From NCBI GenBank assembly GCA_002839535.1, contig PGYF01000013.1:5176-44968 (forward strand): a stretch of DNA of 39,793 nucleotides. The letters are read 5' to 3'. Below the pieces are notes generated by a model, which worked only from the letters and a program-made list of their open reading frames with translations, was not told the DNA's origin and searched no databases. This stretch comes from Nitrospira bacterium HGW-Nitrospira-1 (lineage in GTDB: Bacteria > Nitrospirota > Thermodesulfovibrionia > Thermodesulfovibrionales > UBA6898). Shown here in pieces: positions 27,019 to 37,172 of this stretch. Position numbers and translations under genes: made by a program. Position 1 is the stretch's first letter, and the number at the start of each line of letters is the position of its first letter.

Positions 27019-29307
27019 TTACTGCTGAGTGAGGTCAATAGCTGAGAGGTATTTTTTTAATATTTCCAAAAGAGACTTTTCATCAAACGGCTTTACAAGA
27101 TAGTCCGCTGCTCCGCTTTCCATCGCTTTTTCTTTATGTTTCCCGGCGCTTCTTGAGGTGAGAATGATAACAGGTATATTTTTCAGCCTTTCGGAACTCT
27201 TTATCCTGCTGATTAGTTCATAGCCATGCATAACAGGCATTTCAAGGTCTGTAATGATGAGATCGACGGGATTCTCATCAAGAATATTCAATGCCTCTGA
27301 GCCATTTGAGGCGCTGTAGACCTGACATTGTTTAGCTTCGAGAAATGTGCTCACATACTTTCTCACGCTCAAAGAATCGTCAACAATAAGAACCCTTCCG
27401 GCTTCATACGCCTTGACGCCTGCAGGCTTTTTGACGGCAAACAACTGTTTCCTGTCTTCAAATATTCTTGTAGGATTAATAACAAAACGTATCTTGCCGT
27501 CCCCTGAGATGGTTGTTCCGGAGTAAACATACAATCCATCGAGAAAACGATTCATCGGCTTTATGATAACTTCTTCATAACCTGCTATCTCATCAACAAT
27601 CAGTCCTGCCTTTTTGTCTGTAACACTGCACACAATTACATGCTTTAGGTTATCGGATGCGCTGTCAAGCCCAAGGACATCCGAGAGATTCCTGATATAA
27701 ATATCACTGCCCCGATAATCTACTGTCTCGAAAGCCGCTTCTTTGTTGCTCATATCGATCCGGATTATCTCGTCTATGAGACCTGCCGGCAGTGCAAACT
27801 CTATATGTCCTGCCCTGAAAACAACCACATTTGTTATTGTCAGGGAAGAGGGCACCCGTATTTTAAAGGCTGTTCCCCAACTGACATCGCTACTTACCTC
27901 GATCACTCCATTGATGGCTGATATCAGTCTTCTGACAGCGCTCATGCCCATTCCCCTGCCTGACACCATATCAACGGTTTCCGCAGTTGAAAAGCCGGGA
28001 ACAAAGACAAGCGGTAAGAGTTCTTCATTAGGCGGTTTTTCCCCAGGCTCCAATAAGCCATTTTCGATTGCCTTGCTGAATAATTTATCCGTATCTATCC
28101 CATTCCCATCATCCTTAATCTCTATTATTGCAGTGTTGCCTTCTCTGCCTGCGGACAGGAAAATGGTCCCTTCCTCCTGCTTGCCCTTCCCGATCCTCTC
28201 CGCTGTTTTTTCAATGCCGTGCCCTACGGCATTTCTTAGAATGTGCATAAGCGGATCAAAGAGTTTTTCAAATATTACCTTGTCGACGTTTGTGTCGCCG
28301 CCTGATATAAGAAGTTTAACGTTTTTGTCGTGCTGCTTCGCCATATCTTTTACAGGCCTTACAAAACGCTGGAACAGCCGGCCGATTTCTATCATTCTGC
28401 TTTCAGCGATATCAGTCCGCAATTCCCTTATCATGATATCCATGGTCTTCACATGATCATTAAAAGTATTGAAAAATTCAGAGAGTCCTTTCAGCGCCTC
28501 TGTTATATCATTTGTTATCTCCTGGAGTTTTCTTGAAAAGAGATTCAATTCATCGTAGCTGTCAAACTCAAGTTCGCCAAACTCGGAAAGAAGCGGATCA
28601 GTATACTTCACATTATCACGAAAAGAATACGCATAACGGTCGGCAAACCTGTTAATCTCATTGAGCAGTCGCATGCCTGCAAAGAATATCTCGTCGGATA
28701 TCTCTCCTGTTGATTTCGTCTGCTGCAAGAGATAATTTTTCTTGATCGTAATTTCACTGATGAGGCTTAACATCTCATCGACCTTGCGGACGTCTACCTT
28801 GACAAAATTACCTGAGAAGAATTCAAAGTCTTCTTTCCTCCTGCCTGTTTCACGTTTCTCCGGGACTGTTACAGCCGGGGGTTCGACAGGCTCGGCAAGT
28901 GACTTTGGCGGTTCTTTTTTGCTGAGCGCTTCGTCAGCCTTCCGGAGGACGTCCTCCCCTACCTCGCTGTTTTCCCCCCTCTGTGCCGAGACGTCGTTAA
29001 TAAGTCCTTTAATGCCGTCAAGCATATATAACAAAAGCTCTGTTAGTTCCCTGCTTACCGCTCTTTTGTTGTCCTTTAATTCTTCCAGAATATCTTCCAT
29101 CTTGTGGGCAATATTGCTCGTAACAGTGAGCTTTACAATAGCCGCTGATCCCTTGAGCGTATGTGCGGCCCTGAAAAGATCCTCGATAAGCGCGGTATTT
29201 TCAGCAGTGGTCTCAAGATCAGTTATCCCCCTGCTGAGCGTATTAATATGCTCCTCTGCCTCAGCAAGGAAATAGCCCAGGAGCCCTGAAAGATTAAAAT
29301 CCGTCAT
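27019..29307 (-). CDS. CheA-type hybrid histidine kinase (Hpt-HATPase-CheW-REC)
   Basis: AAHTLKGSAAIVKL; HILRNAVGHGIEKTAER; GRGMGMSAVRRLI; REC domain VLIVDDSLSVRKYVS...DLIITDLEMPVMHGYEL. Confidence 0.93.
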   Translation of the reverse strand: MTDFNLSGLLGYFLAEAEEHINTLSRGITDLETTAENTALIEDLFRAAHTLKGSAAIVKLTVTSNIAHKMEDILEELKDNKRAVSRELTELLLYMLDGIKGLINDVSAQRGENSEVGEDVLRKADEALSKKEPPKSLAEPVEPPAVTVPEKRETGRRKEDFEFFSGNFVKVDVRKVDEMLSLISEITIKKNYLLQQTKSTGEISDEIFFAGMRLLNEINRFADRYAYSFRDNVKYTDPLLSEFGELEFDSYDELNLFSRKLQEITNDITEALKGLSEFFNTFNDHVKTMDIMIRELRTDIAESRMIEIGRLFQRFVRPVKDMAKQHDKNVKLLISGGDTNVDKVIFEKLFDPLMHILRNAVGHGIEKTAERIGKGKQEEGTIFLSAGREGNTAIIEIKDDGNGIDTDKLFSKAIENGLLEPGEKPPNEELLPLVFVPGFSTAETVDMVSGRGMGMSAVRRLISAINGVIEVSSDVSWGTAFKIRVPSSLTITNVVVFRAGHIEFALPAGLIDEIIRIDMSNKEAAFETVDYRGSDIYIRNLSDVLGLDSASDNLKHVIVCSVTDKKAGLIVDEIAGYEEVIIKPMNRFLDGLYVYSGTTISGDGKIRFVINPTRIFEDRKQLFAVKKPAGVKAYEAGRVLIVDDSLSVRKYVSTFLEAKQCQVYSASNGSEALNILDENPVDLIITDLEMPVMHGYELISRIKSSERLKNIPVIILTSRSAGKHKEKAMESGAADYLVKPFDEKSLLEILKKYLSAIDLTQQ

Positions 29308-29726
29308 AATTGCATATCCTTTACGCTAAAATCCTGGAAAAACCTGTTTACATCAATTAGATCCTCAGGGGAGATGTCAGAGCTGAATTCCGTAGGATAT
29401 GGGAGTATTTCTGAAAGAAAACCAATGCTTTCGTTGATAGTCTCCCTCATGAGTTTGACTTCCACATCAACAACGATCAGTTTGATGCCATGATAGAGGG
29501 GCTTGCCTGTTGGATAAATCTTTGACAGGTCTATAGCAGGGATTACCCTGCCGTGCAAAGAAATTACTCCACACACATATTCCGGAGCAAGGGGGATTGA
29601 AAAGAAGTCAGACACCTCTATCACTTCTCTTATTTGTTCAACAGACAAAAGAAAATCCTTTTCTCCTATCTTAAAGACCCAGTATGTTGTCTCCTCGAAA
29701 GATTGAGCCTCTTCTTTCTCTTTCAT
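29304..29726 (-). CDS. CheW-like coupling protein
   Basis: FLLSVEQIREVIEVSDFFSIPLAPEYVCGVISLHGRVIPAIDLSK. Confidence 0.9.
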   Translation of the reverse strand: MKEKEEAQSFEETTYWVFKIGEKDFLLSVEQIREVIEVSDFFSIPLAPEYVCGVISLHGRVIPAIDLSKIYPTGKPLYHGIKLIVVDVEVKLMRETINESIGFLSEILPYPTEFSSDISPEDLIDVNRFFQDFSVKDMQL

Positions 29727-30088
29727 TGGTTCAAATGCTTTTTCACGGCGAGCAGGATGTCTATCGGCTCACAGGGTTTGATAAGGTATTCGTCTGCGCC
29801 CTGTTTTTCAGCCCAGAGCTTATCACTCATCTGGGTTTTTGCCGTCAACATAATCACAGGAATGTTCTTCAGGTTCTCATTTTTTTTAATATCCCTGCAT
29901 ATCTGAAATCCGTTCTTCTTTGGCATTACAACATCAAGAATGAACAGGTCAAAGGGCTCGTTCTTGATCATTCTCTCCGCTTCTTCACCATCGAAGGCAA
30001 CAGATAATGTATGCCCTGTATTACTTAATACCGACTTTATGTATTCGATATCCGTAATGCTGTCTTCGGCGATAAGAATCTTTGCCAT
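29723..30088 (-). CDS. CheY/PilG-like single-domain response regulator
   Basis: KILIAEDSITDIEYIKSVLSN...DLFILDVVMPKKNGFQICRDIKKN...PVIMLTAK. Confidence 0.92.
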   Translation of the reverse strand: MAKILIAEDSITDIEYIKSVLSNTGHTLSVAFDGEEAERMIKNEPFDLFILDVVMPKKNGFQICRDIKKNENLKNIPVIMLTAKTQMSDKLWAEKQGADEYLIKPCEPIDILLAVKKHLNQ

Positions 30089-30089
30089 T

Positions 30090-31391
30090 TCAGGCCTCCT
30101 TTATTTTCAGGATTCCAACCCTTGTCAGGGTATGAAATATCCTTTTTGCTTCATTTATTTCAATTCCTGCCATGTTTACTATATCAACGAGTTTCCGTTT
30201 GCCGTCAATGAGTGAGAAAATTTTCAATTCATTTTCTTCAAGAGTAATATCTTCCATGGCGCCATCACTCATAAACCTGATAAAGACGATATTATCATCC
30301 TCGAACATTTTCGCAGCGAAGCTTTTTTCACCAACTCTCCGCGCACCTTCAAGGATTAGCTGAGAGGCATTTAGCCTTATTGAGATATCTGAGAGATTAT
30401 CCGGGACGGGTATTTTCTCAAAGAAAAAGTTGCCGTCCTCCAACTCCATTGTAGAGTAAATGGCGGCTTCGATGCGTTCTTTGAGAATTGCCGTAATGTC
30501 ATTGGCGGTCAGGACGCCTTCGTTGATAAATGCCCTAAGGATAGGGACGCCTGTTTCTTTCGCTTTCCTCACTACCTGATTAAAGACCTCTTTAGGAATG
30601 TTTTTTCTTTTCTCCAGCAGGTCTCCGGTGAGCACTGCCTTTTCTCCCCTGCTTGTTGACGCATATACGATATTCCCCTGCTCAAAATATATCTCGGAAC
30701 TCATGGTATGAGCATGGATAAAGAGTTTTCCTGTTGCCTTTGCAGTGTCTATTAACTGGAAGATATCGAAGAGACTAAAATCGGAAATGTCTCCTGAGAG
30801 GATAATTCCTCCGGCCTTGATTACGCCTGCCTGTTTGAGAATATCAGTCATGCTTTTCTGAATAAGAAACGAAAATTCGTTGTAAAAATATCCCCTGATA
30901 ATCTTGTCAACGACCTCTCCGATATCAGTGTCAGAATACGCCGGCAAAACAGGCTTTGTATCTTCGCCGCCGGCAGCGGCAATTTTCGCTGTTTCAACCA
31001 CCTCAACCGCTTCACGGGCTTTAAGAGCAGAGTTTACTTTTTCAAGAAGATCCTCAGGCTGGAATGGTTTTATGAAATAATCTACAATGCCGAACTTCTC
31101 GGTAAACTTCTCCCCGACGTCCTTGCCTTTTGCAGTAATAAGTATAATAGGAATATCTTTAAGAAGCTGATTGCTATTTATCATCTTGCAAAACTGATAG
31201 CCGTTAATCTTCGGCATTATAAAGTCAACCAGTATTAGAGAAGGCAATACATCCTCTGCTGTCTTGAGGCCTTCCTCTCCATCCTTTGCCGTAAAAACCT
31301 CATACCCCGCTTCTGCAAGAACAACCCCTGCCAGTTTTTGCATTATCAGACTGTCATCTATTACGAGAACCCTTCCCTTGCTCATTAACAT
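30090..31391 (-). CDS. Response regulator with C-terminal DUF4388 (PatA-like) region
   Basis: REC VLVIDDSLIMQKLAGVVL; then GIILSGDISDFSLFDIFQLIDTAKATGKLFIH...IYFEQGNIVYA. Confidence 0.85.
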   Translation of the reverse strand: MLMSKGRVLVIDDSLIMQKLAGVVLAEAGYEVFTAKDGEEGLKTAEDVLPSLILVDFIMPKINGYQFCKMINSNQLLKDIPIILITAKGKDVGEKFTEKFGIVDYFIKPFQPEDLLEKVNSALKAREAVEVVETAKIAAAGGEDTKPVLPAYSDTDIGEVVDKIIRGYFYNEFSFLIQKSMTDILKQAGVIKAGGIILSGDISDFSLFDIFQLIDTAKATGKLFIHAHTMSSEIYFEQGNIVYASTSRGEKAVLTGDLLEKRKNIPKEVFNQVVRKAKETGVPILRAFINEGVLTANDITAILKERIEAAIYSTMELEDGNFFFEKIPVPDNLSDISIRLNASQLILEGARRVGEKSFAAKMFEDDNIVFIRFMSDGAMEDITLEENELKIFSLIDGKRKLVDIVNMAGIEINEAKRIFHTLTRVGILKIKEA

Positions 31392-31435
31392 CCTCCTTTA
31401 CAATGCGCGCTGCTCTTGCATGAATGACGCATATT

Positions 31436-32323
31436 TTATTTTTTCAAAATATCCATGGCTTTCTGCAGGCTCAACTTCATTCTTGTAAATGCATTTGCAA
31501 GTGTTTTTATCTCATTATTGGCGAGGACAGCAAATTCTTTGTCCATCTTCCCGCGGCTTATCTCATCGGCTGTTACGACGAGTCTTTCTATAGGCCTGAT
31601 TATATTGATTATGATCAATCTGTCAAGAACCATTATGACAAGAAGGAAAAAGACGCTATAGATTATAGAAAAGAGAATCAATGCCTTTTTTGCATTTTGA
31701 ATAGGAACATTTGCAGGCACATACACGGTTGTGGCGCCGACGATTTCCCCGTCTTTCCAGTTATATCCTTCATTGACGCCATATATCTTCTTCTGTTCAT
31801 TTGGAGCTATGTTAGGATCGCCATGGCACTTGAGGCAGCCGGCTTCCACTTTTATGGACTGCATGATTGCATAAAAACTGCCTTTGGAGTCCTTTATAAA
31901 TCCTTTCCACTCCTTAGATAATCTCCCTGAACGAAACTCATTAATCTTCTCGGTTTCAAGACTATTTGCCTTATTAGCAGGATTTAATGGGCTGAGGGTA
32001 GCGAACTTGAAGGAATACTCTTTTGCTGTTTCAGCAATATTGTCTGCTATCTCTCTTAAGATATAATATCCCGAAGTAAGCTCTATAGGTTTCTGATCAG
32101 GCGACAATTCATCAACCACAGGGCGCATTGTCCCTCCAACGTATGTCCTCACTCCCAGCATTGTATTGAGCAGAAGTTCTGCCCGCCCCATGCTTTCTTT
32201 TTCAGCATTCTTCAGCAGCGCCTGATAGGTTATACCTACCATTACAGGAAGCGACATAAGGTAAACGATGAGCATGGTTAAAGTAAAACTGGTCCTTAAT
32301 TTCAAATTTTTGAATTTAATCAT
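31436..32323 (-). CDS. Membrane sensor with DUF3365/Tll0287-like heme c domain and HAMP, no output domain
   Basis: N-terminal TM, VEAGCLKCHGDPNIAPNEQKKIYGVNEGYNWKDGEIVGATTVYVP, second TM, then HAMP-like segment to the C-terminus. Confidence 0.85.
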   Translation of the reverse strand: MIKFKNLKLRTSFTLTMLIVYLMSLPVMVGITYQALLKNAEKESMGRAELLLNTMLGVRTYVGGTMRPVVDELSPDQKPIELTSGYYILREIADNIAETAKEYSFKFATLSPLNPANKANSLETEKINEFRSGRLSKEWKGFIKDSKGSFYAIMQSIKVEAGCLKCHGDPNIAPNEQKKIYGVNEGYNWKDGEIVGATTVYVPANVPIQNAKKALILFSIIYSVFFLLVIMVLDRLIIINIIRPIERLVVTADEISRGKMDKEFAVLANNEIKTLANAFTRMKLSLQKAMDILKK

Positions 32324-32326
32324 TTT

Positions 32327-32872
32327 TTATTCCTTTCCGTGTCTTGCAATAAACGAAACCTGCTCTTGATCGGGCAGCTCCTTCTTTATAGACTCTAATA
32401 AATAGGAATAATCCTCCGCCTGCATGGAATTGCCGCGGCTGTAGGATATTTTGGAGAAGATATTATCCACAAGCATTTTCCCTATCGGGCCGATTAGCCC
32501 TATAAACTCTTCTTCAAGAGATGCAATAATCTGGGGTCGTATGTTTACGCCTGGACTCGAAGGTATTGCTTCCGCCATTAAGCCTGCATCGCTGCTGCCT
32601 CCTATAAGTTCTATCAGCTTTGGGGTCAGGGGAACATTTGCAGGCATGGGGGATTTTACCCCCTTCAAAAAAGAATGATCCAAAGCAACAGCGCCATTTA
32701 ATTTTTTGAGACAATCTTCATTTTTGCACAGGCCAAGACTTAAGGCGACAACCTCTCCGTTGTCCAGGTATATCTTCAGCAGATGGCTGTCACCCTCTAT
32801 TTTTATCGAAAGAAGTCCCGAATCTTTTACGCGCAGACACTTTTTTATAATATCTGGAATATGCATTAACAC
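32327..32872 (-). CDS. Uncharacterised protein with DUF4388-like N-terminus and LIGPIGKMLV helical C-terminal motif
   Basis: SGLLSIKIEGDSHLLKIYLDNGEVVALSLG; EEEFIGLIGPIGKMLVDNIF. Confidence 0.6.
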   Translation of the reverse strand: MLMHIPDIIKKCLRVKDSGLLSIKIEGDSHLLKIYLDNGEVVALSLGLCKNEDCLKKLNGAVALDHSFLKGVKSPMPANVPLTPKLIELIGGSSDAGLMAEAIPSSPGVNIRPQIIASLEEEFIGLIGPIGKMLVDNIFSKISYSRGNSMQAEDYSYLLESIKKELPDQEQVSFIARHGKE

Positions 32873-32909
32873 CCCTTAAGCACAGAGACGGATTATTTCA
32901 GTCTTATCT

Positions 32910-33269
32910 TTAACAACCCCTTAGGCTTCTTATCTTTTTCCCGATATTTGTTTTGTTTTTGATCACATACCTAACAGAGACCTTGTCCATGATTTCAATC
33001 TTGTATTTTTTTATTTTTGAGAATGCCTGTTCATCTTCAAAGACTATCTCTGTTTTTACGTTATTTTTATCTTCGACGGTGATACGCTGATTCTTATCGT
33101 CAATTTTTACAAGCAGACCTCTTACAGTTAACTCCTCCCCTGCAAGTGCGATTGCAACTGTCAAAAAAAGAAGGCTTGTTAAAATCAGGATAGAAAACAA
33201 AACATGCTTTTTTGAGATTTTCATATTTTCCTCTCCTTTTATTTGGTTTATTTGAAACATCCCCTTCAC
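32910..33269 (-). CDS. Small exported protein of unknown function
   Basis: Signal-peptide-like KKHVLFSILILTSLLFLTVAIALA then beta-rich ELTVRGLLVKIDDKNQRITVEDKNNV. Confidence 0.65.
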   Translation of the reverse strand: MKGMFQINQIKGEENMKISKKHVLFSILILTSLLFLTVAIALAGEELTVRGLLVKIDDKNQRITVEDKNNVKTEIVFEDEQAFSKIKKYKIEIMDKVSVRYVIKNKTNIGKKIRSLRGC

Positions 33270-33368
33270 TTAAAATCACTATAGCATAAAGCAAGTTGTT
33301 ATTGCTACTCAAAAATCAGCAAAAAATCAGTAACGGGTTAATGAAGTGACATACGGAAATAATATATA

Positions 33369-34577
33369 ATGGAAGCCAGGAAATATTATGCGGAGGTAAT
33401 CTTGAAACACAAAATTAGTGTGAACCTTGCATCACGTGTGAAAAACCTGCCCCCTTATCTCTTTGCAGCCATTGACAGGATGAAACAGGAGACCCGGGCA
33501 AAGGGGGTTGATTTAATAGATCTCAGCATTGGCGATCCTGATATCCCTACGCCCGGCCACATTGTTGAAGCCATGAAAATCGCAGTCGGAAAACCGGAAC
33601 ACCACCGCTATCCTTCCTATGAAGGGATGCTCTCTTACAGGGAAGCGGTTGCAGGATGGTATAAAAGACGTTTTAATGCAACAATTGATCCGGCTACGGA
33701 GGCGCTTTCACTTATCGGTTCGAAGGAAGGGATCGGCCATATCCCCCTCGCATTTGTTGAGGCGGGTGATACTGTATTAGTGCCGTCGCCCGGTTATCCG
33801 GTATATCCGGTAAGCGTAGTGTTTGCCGGGGGTAAAAGCCATATTATGCCTCTCAGGGAGGTCAATGGTTTTCTGCCTGATTTCAAGGCCATCCCTGAGG
33901 AGACATTGCGGCATACGAAGCTTATGTTTATAAACTATCCCAACAACCCGACCTCTGCAATCGCTCCGAAGTCGTTTTATGAGGAAGTAATATGCCTTGC
34001 GGCCAAATATAACATCATTGTATGCCATGATGCGGCCTACAGTGAAATATATTTTGATGATGAGAAGCCCTTGAGTTTTATGCAGGTAGACGGCGCAAAG
34101 GATGTTGGCATAGAATTTCATTCCCTTTCCAAAACATACAATATGACCGGATGGAGAATAGGGTTTGCTGTCGGCAACCGCAGTGTTATTGCAGGGCTGG
34201 GGAAGATCAAGAGCAACCTTGATTCCGGAGTGTTTCAGGCCATACAGGAGGCGTCGGTTACCGCCCTGAATACCGATGAAAGGATTTTGTCCGGCATCAG
34301 AAAGACCTATCAGGACAGACGTGATGCCCTATATGATGGACTCAGAGGTATTGGCATCGAAGCCGCCCAACCAAAGGCAAGCTTCTATCTCTGGGCAAAA
34401 GTCCCGAAACAGTTTGATTCTTCAGGCTTTGTTGCGCATATCCTGGAGAAGGCTGGGATTCTTACAACGCCCGGCAATGGATTTGGCGCACCTGGAGAAG
34501 GATATGTACGCTTTGCGTTGACAGCGCCGGTCGAAAGAATAAAGGAAGCTGTTGAAAGGCTCAGGAAGGCCTTCTGA
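33369..34577 (+). CDS. dapL: LL-diaminopimelate aminotransferase (class I/II aminotransferase)
   Basis: LPPYLFAAIDRMKQETRAKGVDLIDLSIGDPDIPTP; NYPNNPTSAIAP; HSLSKTYNMTGWRIGFAVGN; start codon uncertain (possible TTG at 33402). Confidence 0.88.
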   Translation: MEARKYYAEVILKHKISVNLASRVKNLPPYLFAAIDRMKQETRAKGVDLIDLSIGDPDIPTPGHIVEAMKIAVGKPEHHRYPSYEGMLSYREAVAGWYKRRFNATIDPATEALSLIGSKEGIGHIPLAFVEAGDTVLVPSPGYPVYPVSVVFAGGKSHIMPLREVNGFLPDFKAIPEETLRHTKLMFINYPNNPTSAIAPKSFYEEVICLAAKYNIIVCHDAAYSEIYFDDEKPLSFMQVDGAKDVGIEFHSLSKTYNMTGWRIGFAVGNRSVIAGLGKIKSNLDSGVFQAIQEASVTALNTDERILSGIRKTYQDRRDALYDGLRGIGIEAAQPKASFYLWAKVPKQFDSSGFVAHILEKAGILTTPGNGFGAPGEGYVRFALTAPVERIKEAVERLRKAF

Positions 34578-34585
34578 TTTTTTGT

Positions 34586-35077
34586 ATGGCTATTGTTTAT
34601 ATAGGTATAGGATCTAATCTTGGCGACAGGCATAAAAACTGTCTCATGGCCATTGCCCTTTTGAGACAGAATGGTCTTTTGGTAACAAAACAGTCCTCGA
34701 TGTATGAAACAGAACCTTGGGGGGTTGCTGAGCAGCCTGCCTTTGTAAATATGGCTGTTGAGATAGATACAGAGCTTGCACCCATGATGCTTCTGTGCCT
34801 GCTTAAGAAAATAGAAAAAGCTATGGGGCGGCAGGAAGCGCTAAGATGGGGTCCCCGCATTGCAGACCTTGATATCCTCCTCTATAATGATATCACTTTA
34901 AATACGGACGCCCTCACCATCCCCCATCCCTTGATCCATGAAAGGGAATTCGTTCTCAAACCATTATCTGAGATAGCAAAGGATTTCGTACATCCTGTTT
35001 TGAAAAAAAGGATTGGAGATTTGATGAGTAAAGAAAGCAAACTGCGGAAAATGGGCTATCAAGTTGTGCCTATTTAA
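34586..35077 (+). CDS. folK: 2-amino-4-hydroxy-6-hydroxymethyldihydropteridine pyrophosphokinase
   Basis: VYIGIGSNLGDRHKN; YETEPWGVAEQPAFVNMAVEI; WGPRIADLDILLYND; IPHPLIHEREFVL. Confidence 0.95.
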   Translation: MAIVYIGIGSNLGDRHKNCLMAIALLRQNGLLVTKQSSMYETEPWGVAEQPAFVNMAVEIDTELAPMMLLCLLKKIEKAMGRQEALRWGPRIADLDILLYNDITLNTDALTIPHPLIHEREFVLKPLSEIAKDFVHPVLKKRIGDLMSKESKLRKMGYQVVPI

Positions 35078-35127
35078 GCGTGCCGGCGTGCTTTCTGAAA
35101 AAGATATGCTCAAGATCGGAGAGACGA

Positions 35128-35389
35128 GTGAAGAACCCTGTGCCAAGAGCACAGGGCGTCAAAAGTCAAAACAAATTTATTCTGTCATTGTCCGGCTTGA
35201 CCCCCGCATCAAGCATGCCCTCTGATTGACCGGACAATCCAGGATAGGGTATGGATTCCCCGATCAAGCATGCCCTCTGACTTGATCAGGGGGTCGTGGA
35301 ATGACAGAGGGGGGGTCGGGGAATGACACAAATTAGAAAGCAATTCATCCCTGTGCCAAGAGCACAGGGAGTTCTTGCTTATTCATTAA
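35128..35389. repeat. Complete composite repeat bounded at both ends by CCCTGTGCCAAGAGCACAGGG hairpins
   Basis: Hairpins at 35136-35156 and 35349-35369; left 96 bp (35128-35223) identical to 39698-39793; right part matches 1-221. Confidence 0.85.
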
Positions 35390-35465
35390 AATTCAACTGG
35401 ATATCTGCTGAAGGCGCTAACAAATCATTCAACCGGGCCCGCGCCTTAGCTTCGCATTATCCGGC

Positions 35466-37121
35466 CTATGCTTTTCTCATCTCCTTATACGCATTGATCA
35501 GCCCGTTTGTGGATGAATCATGGGTTGTCACCGGAGCATCATCCGCTATCTCAGGGAGTATCCTGTTTGCCAGCTGCTTGCCGAGTTCCACTCCCCACTG
35601 GTCGAAACTGAAGATATTCCAAATCACGCCCTGCGTAAAGATTTTGTGCTCATACATCGCGATAAGGCTTCCAAGCGTCCTCGGGGTGAGTTTCTTAAAG
35701 AGGATGGAGTTGGTCGGACGGTTGCCTGTGAAGACTTTAAACGGCGCGAGCATCTTTATCTCCTCTTCGCTCTTGCCCGAGGCCCTAAGCTCTGCTATGA
35801 CCTCTTCCTCTGTCTTGCCATTCATCAAGGCCTCTGTCTGGGCAAAGAAGTTCGAAAGCAGTATTTTATGATGCTCACCCACAGGATTGTGGCTTATCGC
35901 AGGAGCGAGGAAGTCGCAGGGGATGGGCCTTGTGCCCTGATGGATAAGTTGATAGAAGGCATGCTGACCGTTTGTGCCCGGCTCTCCCCAGATGACCGGG
36001 CCTGTCTGGTAAGCGACCTCCAGGCCGTCTCTGTCAACGTATTTGCCGCTGCTCTCCATATCAGCCTGCTGGGAGTAGGCTGCAAAACAGCGCATATACT
36101 GATCGTAGGGGAGGATAGCATGGGTCTGTGCGCCGTAAAAGTTGTTGTTCCAGACGCCGATGAGGGCCAGTATAACCGGGATGTTTTTTTCAAAAGGAGT
36201 TTCCCTGAAATGCCTGTCCATGGCGTGAGCGCCTTCCAATAGTCCGATAAAATTCTGAAAGCCGATTGAACAGGCAATTGAAAGTCCTATTGCCGACCAG
36301 AGCGAATACCTGCCGCCGACCCAGTCCCAGAATACAAACATGTTTTCCAGGGCTATGCCGAATTTCTTTACCTCTGTTTCATTGGTCGAGATAGCCACAA
36401 AGTGGTTTTTTACATATACTTTGTCCTTTGCTGAATCAAGAAACCACTTTCGCGCTGTGCGGGCGTTCGTCATGGTCTCCTGGGTGGTGAAGGTCTTCGA
36501 TGCGATCATGAATAGTGTTGTCTCAGGTGACAACTGCTTCAGGGTTTCTGTGATATGTGTAGCGTCGATATTCGAGACAAAGTGTGTCCTGATGTGCGGT
36601 ACTGCATAGGGTCTTAGCGCCTCGGTTACCATGACAGGCCCGAGGTCTGAGCCTCCGATGCCGATGTTTACGATGTCTGTTACTGCCTTCCCTGTATAAC
36701 CCTTCCATTCCCCTGAGATGACCCTGTCTGAAAATACCTCCATCTGCCCCAGCACGGCATTCACCCCGGGCATAACGTCCTTTCCATCGACAAAGATCGG
36801 CGTGTTCGATCGGTTTCTCAGCGCAACATGAAGGACTGCCCTGCCTTCCGTCTCATTGATTTTATCGCCGGAGAAGATCTTTTCTATTGCGTCTTTGACG
36901 TCTGTTTCATCCGCAAGCCCAAGGAGAAGGCGCATGGTCTCACTGTCTATGCTGTTTTTTGAATAGTCAAGCAGGACGTCTTCAAATCTGAGGGAGAACT
37001 TCACAAACCTTTCAGGGTCTTCGCCGAACAGATCTTTCATAAGCCTGTTCTTCATGGCCTTGTAATGGTCTCGAAGACCTTTCCAGGCCTCTGTCTGCAA
37101 TGGGTTGATCTTCTTAAGCAT
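35466..37121 (-). CDS. pgi: Glucose-6-phosphate isomerase
   Basis: [63 protein letters not shown]. Confidence 0.97.
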   Translation of the reverse strand: MLKKINPLQTEAWKGLRDHYKAMKNRLMKDLFGEDPERFVKFSLRFEDVLLDYSKNSIDSETMRLLLGLADETDVKDAIEKIFSGDKINETEGRAVLHVALRNRSNTPIFVDGKDVMPGVNAVLGQMEVFSDRVISGEWKGYTGKAVTDIVNIGIGGSDLGPVMVTEALRPYAVPHIRTHFVSNIDATHITETLKQLSPETTLFMIASKTFTTQETMTNARTARKWFLDSAKDKVYVKNHFVAISTNETEVKKFGIALENMFVFWDWVGGRYSLWSAIGLSIACSIGFQNFIGLLEGAHAMDRHFRETPFEKNIPVILALIGVWNNNFYGAQTHAILPYDQYMRCFAAYSQQADMESSGKYVDRDGLEVAYQTGPVIWGEPGTNGQHAFYQLIHQGTRPIPCDFLAPAISHNPVGEHHKILLSNFFAQTEALMNGKTEEEVIAELRASGKSEEEIKMLAPFKVFTGNRPTNSILFKKLTPRTLGSLIAMYEHKIFTQGVIWNIFSFDQWGVELGKQLANRILPEIADDAPVTTHDSSTNGLINAYKEMRKA

Positions 37122-37172
37122 GACTGCCTCCGTAATTGCGCATAATATTCTTCAAGACCTTCCTTACTGCTT

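Noticed and set aside
27743-28456. 237 aa plus-strand ORF antisense to cheA
   Set aside because: Long but low-complexity Ser/Leu/Ile composition typical of an antisense shadow; no start context or family signal.
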